From an uncultured Faecalibacterium sp. (GTDB taxonomy: Bacteria; Bacillota; Clostridia; Oscillospirales; Ruminococcaceae), in the NCBI GenBank assembly GCA_934540955.1, contig CAKTCY010000027.1:1-26549 (forward strand): 26,549 bases of DNA, written 5' to 3'. Every line of letters starts with the position of its first letter. Positions within the stretch are counted from its first letter, which is position 1. A program made the position numbers and the translations under genes. The notes under the pieces are model-generated. The model worked only from the letters and a program-made list of their open reading frames with translations, did no database searches and was not told the DNA's origin. Of the stretch, positions 14,912 to 20,841 are shown one piece after another.

Positions 14912-15664
14912 ATGAAACACGACCTTTACAAACTGGCGGATCAGCACCATCTGAACGCAAACGAACAGCAGCTTTTGCAGGCGGTGCTGGAAACCGCCAA
15001 AAACGGCGGTCAGTGCAGTGTGCGGGAGTTTGCTGCGCAGAACTACACCTCCCCTGCCGCCGTGATCCGGCTGAGCAAAAAGATGGGTTATACCGGCTAC
15101 ACCGATATGATCTACCGCATCGGCTTCCTCATCCAGAACGAGATCGACAACAAGAACCACGCCTCCGACATCACCGCCTTTATCGGAGATATCCCCGAGG
15201 AAAAAATGCACCGCTTTGTGGAGCTGCTCCACGCCAACCGGCAAAAGCCCATTCTTGTGACCGGCACCGGGTTCTGCGCCCCTTTGCAGGAATTTATGGT
15301 GCGGAAGCTGCTGGTTCTGGGCTACTGCGCCATCGGCTCCAACAGCTACGAGGTCTACGAAAGCGGTGCACTGGATGCCGGGCTGGTCATTGCCATCAGC
15401 AAAAGCGGAAAGACCGATACCATCCTGAAGCCGGTGCAGGACTCCTTTGCGCAGCGCCGGAGCATCATTGCCTTTGTGGGAGCCGACAATTCCCCCATTG
15501 CCCGCTGTGCGGACCCTGCCTTTGTGCTGCTGGACGACAAGATGCTGGATGACCGGAACCTTACCGCCAACTATTTCTATGCGCGCGTGCTCATCACCTT
15601 TGAATATCTCATGGACCTTGTTCTGGAAAAGGACGAGCATCCGAACGGAAAGGAAGGACAGTGA
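14912..15664 (+). CDS. RpiR/MurR-family regulator (GlvR-like)
   Basis: The 250-residue regulator has an N-terminal HTH_6 domain (about 1-80, with SVREFAAQNYTSPAAVIRLSKKMGYTGYTDM) and a SIS phosphosugar-binding domain (about 105-235, with ILVTGTGFCAP and AISKSGKTDT). Such proteins sense phosphorylated sugars and can activate or repress. ATG at 14912-14914 is chosen because GGAG lies 7 bases upstream and the promoter at 14839-14867 fits; the frame is open further upstream but would start within the promoter. It is divergent from glvC-glvA and most likely controls that operon, as GlvR does in Bacillus, where it is an activator. Confidence 0.9.
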   Translation: MKHDLYKLADQHHLNANEQQLLQAVLETAKNGGQCSVREFAAQNYTSPAAVIRLSKKMGYTGYTDMIYRIGFLIQNEIDNKNHASDITAFIGDIPEEKMHRFVELLHANRQKPILVTGTGFCAPLQEFMVRKLLVLGYCAIGSNSYEVYESGALDAGLVIAISKSGKTDTILKPVQDSFAQRRSIIAFVGADNSPIARCADPAFVLLDDKMLDDRNLTANYFYARVLITFEYLMDLVLEKDEHPNGKEGQ

Positions 15665-15709
15665 GCGTTTTGCGCCTGAGAATGCCTCTCCTGCTTTTAC
15701 TGCCATCAG

Positions 15710-15744
15710 AAAAGCCGCCCCGGCTAGACCCGGAGCGGCTTTTT
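15710..15744. terminator. Bidirectional terminator between the RpiR gene and the flavoprotein gene
   Basis: AAAAGCCGC (15710-15718) pairs with GCGGCTTTT (15735-15743), with CCGG/CCGG pairing inside around a short loop. T-runs exist in both directions. It serves the converging RpiR and reductase genes. Confidence 0.9.
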
Positions 15745-15784
15745 CAGGTGCAGATATCATTAGAAGAGAAGGAAAACGTTGTGA

Positions 15785-17764
15785 TCAGATGCCTGCGGCA
15801 GCATTCTGACCGGCAAGACGGCCGAAGGTGGCGCTGCGGCCTGCGGCGGCACCGGCCATCAGGCAGGGATAGCTGCCGGAGAAGTAATTGCCGCTCATGT
15901 CGCCGATGACGTACAGACCGGGAATGGCCTTGAAGTCGTGGTCAATGGCGTGCATATTGTCGTCGATCTGGATGCCGTCCATGGTGCAGATCAGGTAGCC
16001 GCCCGCCTGACGGACGCCGTAGAAGGGTGCCTCGCTCAGGGTGGAGAGGCGGTAGCTCTCCTTGCCGTAATCCTCATCCTCGCCCTTGGCAGCCAGTTCG
16101 TTGTAGCGCTCCACCGTGGCGGTGAAGGTATCCACCGACAGACCCAGCTTTTCGGCCAGCTCCTCGATGGTGTCGGCCTCCACGATGTAGCCCTGCTCCT
16201 GCAGGTCGGCGTTCATAGCCTGCACATAGCCCATGGGGAACACCGGGTTCGTACCGTTGACATGGGGGTACAGACGGCTGCAGCCGTGGGTAGCAAACTT
16301 TTCGCAGTCCTCGGCATACTTGCTGTCCCACACGGTGCAGTAGGTGTGGTAGGGCTGGCTGGCGGCAGCGTGCAGCACCAGATCGTAGGGCATATACTCG
16401 TTCATGAAACGCTCACCGTTCAGGTTCACCTTCAGAAACGGCTGGCTGCCCATCCAGAACAGCGCACCATCGCTGGCCTTGCCGTACTCGCCGGTCTGAT
16501 CCGGCTTGATGGCACCGCGGTCGAAGATCATGGAGGTGTGGGTGGTATCCATGATGGCACCAGCCCACAGGCACGCCTTGATGCCGTCGCCCTTGGAGCC
16601 GGGCTTGGAGCAGTTGATGCAGGTCTGCTCCACGCTCTGGGGCTGCAGGGCCTTCATCATGGTCTCGTTGCCGCTGTAGCCGCCGCAGGCAAGGATGACG
16701 CCCTTGGAAGCGTTGTAGCGCACATACTCATCGCTGGCGTTCTTGGCAATCAGACCGGTCACACGGTCGCCGTCCTTTTCCAGCTTGACCATGGTGATCT
16801 CGTACTGCACTTCCAGACCATCGGCCTCGGCGTGCTTGAGCACGGCATCCATGGTCAGCTGCTCGCTGTATTCTTCGCCATACTGGGTGCTGTGGCCCAC
16901 ATCCAGAACCTCGTAATTGTCGCCCTCGTGCTTTTCGTCGATCTCGTGGCGGAAGTCGATGCCGCTTTCGGCCAGAACATCCGTGAACCAATCCATGGTC
17001 TCGCCGCTCTTATCGGCCCAGACCTGTGCCAGACTGCGGCGGGTGTAGCCCTGACTCCAGTTGCACAGGTAGCGCACGGCGTCCTTCTTGCTCACGTCGT
17101 CACCGTCTGCCAGCTGCTGCTTGGAGCCGCAGGCTGCCAGCGTATCCCGGATGCCGCTGGCCATATCGTGACCGAACTTCTCGATCAGGATGGTCTTTGC
17201 ACCTGCCTCGGCGGCAGCGGCGGCAGCAAAGGTACCGGAGGAGCCGGCACCGACCACCAGAACCTCGCAGTCCACGGTCTGCTTGATGTCGCTCTCTGCG
17301 ATCTCCGGCTCCTCGCCCAGCCAGTCGGCGGTGGAGGAAGTCTCCTCGGTGGTCTGCTGTGCGGGGTTAATGGCACCGCCGCTGGCCTGCTGGATGCAGT
17401 CTGCCACAGCGTTCTGCACGGCCTTGCTGGTGACGGTGGCGCCGGTCACGCCATCGATCTGGCTGGTCTGGGCGTTCAGGATCTGCTCGATCAGCTTGTC
17501 CTTGGCAGCACCGCCGATGCTCTCGGTCTCGCCGGAGAGGTCCAGCTCCACCTTGGTGATGGTGTTGGCATCAAAGGTGACGGTGGCGGTGATCTCGCTC
17601 ATGCCCTTGGCAGTGGCGGTGTAGGTGCCGGGGGTGTAGATGCCGGTTGCGCTGGAGACGGTGCTGCTGGCTGCATTGCAGGCAGCCAGACCGGCAGCGG
17701 TCACGCTGCTCATGGCAGCAGCGGCTGCGATCTTCAGAAAGCCTTTGCGGGAGATCTTTTCCAT
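15785..17764 (-). CDS. Exported FAD-dependent reductase with covalent-FMN domain (fumarate/urocanate reductase type)
   Basis: The 659-residue flavoprotein has an N-terminal export signal with SRKGFLK at residues 5-11, a hydrophobic stretch and lipobox LAAC ending at C29, so it is probably a lipoprotein outside the cell. Residues about 45-125 form an FMN_bind domain with D104-G-V-T-G-A-T110, the motif where ApbE attaches FMN to Thr. Residues about 165-655 are the FAD_binding_2 domain with GAGSSG at 172-177. The family reduces the C=C bond of acceptors such as fumarate, urocanate or cinnamates; which one is used here cannot be told. ATG at 17762-17764 follows AAGGAAGGA. The gene is divergent from a LysR gene. 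No ApbE or electron-donor gene is nearby. The Tat-like motif has RK rather than RR. Confidence 0.88.
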   Translation of the reverse strand: MEKISRKGFLKIAAAAAMSSVTAAGLAACNAASSTVSSATGIYTPGTYTATAKGMSEITATVTFDANTITKVELDLSGETESIGGAAKDKLIEQILNAQTSQIDGVTGATVTSKAVQNAVADCIQQASGGAINPAQQTTEETSSTADWLGEEPEIAESDIKQTVDCEVLVVGAGSSGTFAAAAAAEAGAKTILIEKFGHDMASGIRDTLAACGSKQQLADGDDVSKKDAVRYLCNWSQGYTRRSLAQVWADKSGETMDWFTDVLAESGIDFRHEIDEKHEGDNYEVLDVGHSTQYGEEYSEQLTMDAVLKHAEADGLEVQYEITMVKLEKDGDRVTGLIAKNASDEYVRYNASKGVILACGGYSGNETMMKALQPQSVEQTCINCSKPGSKGDGIKACLWAGAIMDTTHTSMIFDRGAIKPDQTGEYGKASDGALFWMGSQPFLKVNLNGERFMNEYMPYDLVLHAAASQPYHTYCTVWDSKYAEDCEKFATHGCSRLYPHVNGTNPVFPMGYVQAMNADLQEQGYIVEADTIEELAEKLGLSVDTFTATVERYNELAAKGEDEDYGKESYRLSTLSEAPFYGVRQAGGYLICTMDGIQIDDNMHAIDHDFKAIPGLYVIGDMSGNYFSGSYPCLMAGAAAGRSATFGRLAGQNAAAGI

Positions 17765-17839
17765 AATAATTCCTTCCTTTTCTTGCTTAACGTTTCGTAT
17801 CGACAAATCCTCCATGTCGTTCTTGTTAAAATTATCACA

Positions 17840-17868
17840 TTTACAGAAAAAGAAAAAGGAGTTATAAT
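17840..17868 (+). promoter_or_regulatory. Promoter of the LysR gene
   Basis: Plus-strand TTTACA (17840-17845) and TATAAT (17863-17868) are 17 bases apart. Transcription would start near 17875, about 44 bases before the ATG. Confidence 0.8.
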
Positions 17869-17882
17869 ATCCCTATAGGTAT
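17869..17882. promoter_or_regulatory. Dyad over the LysR gene transcription start
   Basis: CCTATAGG is a perfect 8-base palindrome, extended by AT..AT with one unpaired position on each side. It lies immediately after the -10 of the LysR promoter and upstream of the divergent reductase gene. LysR-type proteins commonly bind such a site to repress themselves and activate the divergent gene. Confidence 0.4.
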
Positions 17883-17918
17883 CAAGTAAAACTTGCGTTT
17901 TTTAAAAAGGAGCACATC

Positions 17919-18800
17919 ATGACCATCCAGCAGCTGCGTTATTTTCTGGCGCTGTGCGAAGATTTGAATTACACCCACACCGCCGGGCGGATGTACCTGT
18001 CCCGGCAGGCTCTGCGGCTGAGCATTGCCGCACTGGAGGAAGAGCTTTGCGGCAGGCTGTTTGTCAACACCCGCAACCATCTGACGCTGACCGAGAAGGG
18101 CGAGCGCTTCCGGGCGCAGGCTGCGCCGGTGGTACAGCAGTTCGATGCCCTGTGTGAGCAAGCCTATCAGGATATCCAGTCTGCTCCGCTGCGGCTGGGC
18201 ATCAGCGTGGCGCTGGTGCCGGATTATCTGCCCAATCTGGGAGAGGTGCTGGAGGCGTTCCGGCAGCAGTACCCCGGCATTCCCTTGGATTTCACTTCCC
18301 TTCTCAACGATGAAGTCCCGGTGCAGCTGCAAGGCGGCGCGCTGGACGCCGGGCTGATAATGGATCTCGGCGGCTGTGCTGCGGGGCTTGCACGCACTGC
18401 CCTTTCCCAGCATACCACCGCCGTCATGGTCTCCCGCAGCAGCCCGCTCTGGGAGCGGACGCATATTTCTCCGGCGGAGCTGGACGGACAGACCCTGCTG
18501 GTGCCCGGCTTTGCCCCGGATGCCCTTGCGCCGCTGTGGCAGGCGCTGCAGGCAAGCGGCGCACACCCGCAGCTGGAGCTGGGCAAGCAATTTTATCAGG
18601 TGCTTTACCGCACGCAGGAGCAGAATTGTGTGTCTTTGAACCGTTTTGAGGAAGCCCCCAACGCGCTGATGCACAACGCCAAAAACATTGTGCTGGACGG
18701 TGTGCCGCCCATCTGTGCCAGTTTTCTCCGCCCCAAAAAGCAGCATAACGCCTGTGCGGAGCTGCTGTGCCGCTTTTTGCAGGAGCGGCTGAAGCTTTAA
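17919..18800 (+). CDS. LysR-family transcriptional regulator
   Basis: A 293-residue protein with the LysR winged HTH at residues 1-60 (MTIQQLRYFLALCEDLNYT start, TLTEKGERF end) and a substrate-binding domain from about 88 to 290. The HTH reads RMYLSRQALRLSIAALEEEL, somewhat unlike the usual QPALS wording, but spacing is correct. ATG at 17919-17921 follows AAAAAGGAG at 8 bases. It is divergent from the exported flavoprotein reductase and shares the promoter region, so the reductase is its most likely target and the inducer is probably the reductase substrate or a related acid. This is inference from the usual LysR arrangement. Confidence 0.92.
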   Translation: MTIQQLRYFLALCEDLNYTHTAGRMYLSRQALRLSIAALEEELCGRLFVNTRNHLTLTEKGERFRAQAAPVVQQFDALCEQAYQDIQSAPLRLGISVALVPDYLPNLGEVLEAFRQQYPGIPLDFTSLLNDEVPVQLQGGALDAGLIMDLGGCAAGLARTALSQHTTAVMVSRSSPLWERTHISPAELDGQTLLVPGFAPDALAPLWQALQASGAHPQLELGKQFYQVLYRTQEQNCVSLNRFEEAPNALMHNAKNIVLDGVPPICASFLRPKKQHNACAELLCRFLQERLKL

Positions 18801-18822
18801 AAAGTGACGCATTTTAGAAGGC

Positions 18823-18867
18823 AAAAAATGAGATGGATTTTCCCGAGGGGAAATCCATCTCATTTTT
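18823..18867. terminator. Bidirectional terminator between LysR and the membrane-protein operon
   Basis: A 17-base perfect stem, 18824-18840 with 18851-18867 (AAAAATGAGATGGATTT), has a 10-base loop. It is AT-rich at the base and so has U-runs in both directions. It serves both converging genes. Confidence 0.9.
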
Positions 18868-18910
18868 ATTGGGGTTATTTGCGGAGCTGATTGCAGCAGC
18901 CTCTTTTTGC

Positions 18911-19663
18911 TTATTTCTGCTCCTTATCCACTACTTGGATCTTGCCCTTCTTCCACAGCACATAGGAGGTCAGGATACCGATGGGCAGCATCACGATGAT
19001 AAAGATGCCCACAAGTCCGCCCAGCACGGAGCCGTAGCCTGCAAGACGTGCGGCGAGGGAGAGCACCGTCATGATGATCAGCACCGGCAGCACGCCCTTG
19101 ATGCCGCCCTTGACCACCTTGCTGCCGCTGGACGAGCTGGCGAACAGACCCAGCGCCATGGAGCCGAACAGGGCCGGCAGCAGATAGCCGGAGGCCGTCT
19201 TGACGGCGGGCAGCTCGAACACCGGGCTGATGAAGGAGGCACACACCGCTGCCAGCGTCAGGATGGCAACGGTCATCAGGGAAGAGACCGCAACGGCCAC
19301 CGAGGCAACGGCCTCGCCCTCCGGGGTGTTGGGCTGCTTTTTGGTCAGGTTCATGGCGTTTGCCGCCACCGGAAGCTTCAGGTTCATGATGTTGCCGGTG
19401 ATGAAGGCCAGATAGGCCGAGCAGCCCAGAATGGGGGTGTAGCTCAGCGCTTCCGAAAAGCCCACCGGGATGTAGATGAGCAGGATGGAAAAGGTGTTCA
19501 CGTTGAACACCTCGCCCAGAGACGGGATGCTGTCATAGGCGGCCAGCACCACAAAGGGCAGCGCCACCATGTAAATGAGGGCGATCAGGGTGCCCACACG
19601 GCCCCAGCGGTGCGCCCAGCTCTGGAAGGAGTCCATTTTGGTCTCAGTCTTTGCTTTGCTCAT
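18911..19663 (-). CDS. Uncharacterised multi-pass membrane protein, partner of the DUF5058 protein
   Basis: No characterised family is recognised with certainty. The 250-residue protein has a charged N-terminus (MSKAKTETKMDSFQSWAHRWGR), about six or seven hydrophobic segments, and a short basic C-terminus (KKGKIQVVDKEQK). A conserved-looking polar stretch, YLAFITGNIMNLKLPVAANAM, between membrane segments could be part of a transport path. A Ser-rich turn (ASSSSGSK) lies near residue 180. ATG at 19661-19663 follows AAGGAGGG, which overlaps the stop of the upstream membrane gene, so the two are translationally coupled and probably form one complex, perhaps a transporter. The further in-frame start at 19699 has no ribosome site. 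Confidence 0.75.
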   Translation of the reverse strand: MSKAKTETKMDSFQSWAHRWGRVGTLIALIYMVALPFVVLAAYDSIPSLGEVFNVNTFSILLIYIPVGFSEALSYTPILGCSAYLAFITGNIMNLKLPVAANAMNLTKKQPNTPEGEAVASVAVAVSSLMTVAILTLAAVCASFISPVFELPAVKTASGYLLPALFGSMALGLFASSSSGSKVVKGGIKGVLPVLIIMTVLSLAARLAGYGSVLGGLVGIFIIVMLPIGILTSYVLWKKGKIQVVDKEQK

Positions 19664-19677
19664 GTCCGTTTCCCTCC

Positions 19678-20406
19678 TTAACCGAAAATCCGTACCCACG
19701 CCAGCGACGAGATCAGGCCGCCCAGCATGGAGAATGCCATCACGAAGTTATTGAGCCATGCAAGGCCCGGGCGCTTTGCCAGCACGCCCACGCCAATGGC
19801 GATCACAAGACCGGTGATCATCACGGCGGCCTGCACATTGTCGGTGAACAGCAGGATGGGGATGTACACCGAGAACATCACCAGCATGAACACGCCGGAC
19901 AGCACGTTTTTCCATGTGCTGCCGCCGTTTTCGGCTGCGGAGCGGTCCACGCTTTTGCACAGCTTTTTGCCCAGAGGCAGCAGGATCAGAAAGCCGCTCA
20001 GCATGCCCACGCTCATCAGGATCATCACCACGCCGAACTGCCGTCCGGTGGCGCTTTCCAGCATTTCAGCGGAGGATGCATAGCCCAGCACCTGTGCAAT
20101 GGAGCTGGAGATCATCGTTTCATAAGAGAGCGAACCGATGACCGACAGCCGCCACCATGCCCACACGCTGCCCAGCACCGCAATGAGCACGAACAGACCC
20201 ACCACGATGGAAAGGCTGGGCACGATGGAAAAAATCAGGCTGGATTTGATCACGTTGCTCAGCTCCTTGCGGGTAATGCCAAGCTCCAAGCAGTGGTCGT
20301 AGGCCTTTTTGAGGTAGACCAGCGAGAATGCGGAAATATACAAAAGACCGCCGATGACCAGCGCCAGCAGCAGCGGGCTCTGGATGATATCCTTCATGGT
20401 TGCCAT
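19678..20406 (-). CDS. DUF5058-like multi-pass membrane protein
   Basis: The 242-residue protein resembles DUF5058 proteins by overall pattern. This is a moderate-confidence recognition by eye. It has about six hydrophobic segments, an early cytoplasmic loop (YLKKAYDHCLELGITRKELSNVIKSS) and a second charged loop (KKLCKSVDRSAAENGGSTWKN) near the middle. ATG at 20404-20406 is preceded by GGAGG at 8 bases; the frame is open further upstream but that part overlaps the predicted leader hairpin and promoter. It is the first of two tightly coupled genes, with a clear promoter 80-100 bases upstream. Function unknown; transport of a small organic solute is a guess. Confidence 0.75.
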   Translation of the reverse strand: MATMKDIIQSPLLLALVIGGLLYISAFSLVYLKKAYDHCLELGITRKELSNVIKSSLIFSIVPSLSIVVGLFVLIAVLGSVWAWWRLSVIGSLSYETMISSSIAQVLGYASSAEMLESATGRQFGVVMILMSVGMLSGFLILLPLGKKLCKSVDRSAAENGGSTWKNVLSGVFMLVMFSVYIPILLFTDNVQAAVMITGLVIAIGVGVLAKRPGLAWLNNFVMAFSMLGGLISSLAWVRIFG

Positions 20407-20438
20407 AGATTGTCCTCCCAGCAAATACAGAACGAACG

Positions 20439-20464
20439 AAAAAATGCGGGTTTTCTCTGCCCGC
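20439..20464 (-). promoter_or_regulatory. Attenuator-like hairpin in the leader of the DUF5058 operon
   Basis: On the minus strand GCGGG and CCCGC (20460-20464 with 20446-20450, 9-base loop) form a short GC stem. One A and then six T follow. It lies between the promoter and the first gene, where a terminator would act as an attenuator. The stem is only 5 bases, so the call is weak. Confidence 0.4.
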
Positions 20465-20482
20465 CGTCCTTGCGATACGGAC

Positions 20483-20511
20483 AGAATACCGGAAAAAGCA
20501 GGTTCTGTCAA
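20483..20511 (-). promoter_or_regulatory. Promoter of the DUF5058 operon
   Basis: Minus-strand TTGACA (20506-20511) and TATTCT (20483-20488) with a 17-base spacer. The leader to the ATG is about 70 bases. Confidence 0.7.
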
Positions 20512-20602
20512 ATGAGTATGACTAAAGTGTGAACGGCTTTGGGATACATTTCCGGCAGGAGAAGCCGCAAAAAGTCTTTACCGTGTTAAAATAATAAAGC
20601 AA

Positions 20603-20615
20603 TGACCATCGGTCA
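20603..20615. repeat. Dyad TGACC-N3-GGTCA in the 20.5-20.8 kb gap
   Basis: TGACC (20603-20607) and GGTCA (20611-20615) are perfect complements around ATC. Short dyads of this form are common operators. It lies about 95 bases upstream of the DUF5058 promoter and just downstream of a possible plus-strand extended -10 (TGTTAAAAT, 20583-20591). Confidence 0.35.
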
Positions 20616-20698
20616 CTTTGTTTCTGTTGAAAGTTGCACAAATTTTAAAGAAAGCTCCTGTCATTCTGCCAAGGGCAGCAGCGTTCTCTGCCCGTGCT

Positions 20699-20731
20699 AA
20701 GGCTGAGCGCCCAATGCAGATCAGCCTTTTT
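20699..20731 (+). terminator. Plus-strand terminator with no recognised gene before it
   Basis: AAGGCTGA (20699-20706) and TCAGCCTT (20721-20728) form a perfect 8-base stem with a 14-base loop, followed by a T-run on the plus strand only. A second hairpin, GGGCAG/CTGCCC (20673-20678 with 20688-20693), precedes it. The non-coding stretch 20512-20698 upstream holds no convincing open frame, so this may end a small RNA. Confidence 0.5.
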
Positions 20732-20750
20732 CCGTAAGCAGGACCGCAAA

Positions 20751-20814
20751 AAAGCACCCGCAGCAGGCTTTTCAGAGGTGTTTGACCTTTGAAAGCGAAT
20801 GCTGCGGGTGCTTT
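20751..20814. terminator. Long hairpin terminator after the hybrid kinase gene
   Basis: The outer stem of 15 perfect bases pairs AAAGCACCCGCAGCA (20751-20765) with its complement (20800-20814). A nearly continuous inner stem runs from 20767 to 20796 (GCTTT..AGGT with ACCT..AAAGC). T-runs lie on both sides, so it can stop minus-strand transcription from the kinase gene and also plus-strand transcription. Confidence 0.88.
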
Positions 20815-20841
20815 ATTTTTTACGTCTGACCGGCGTTTGGT

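Noticed and set aside
15938..17878. Plus-strand open frame of 646 codons opposite the flavoprotein
   Set aside because: Shadow of the reductase gene; translation is Gly/Val/His-rich without motifs, and its end runs into the LysR promoter.
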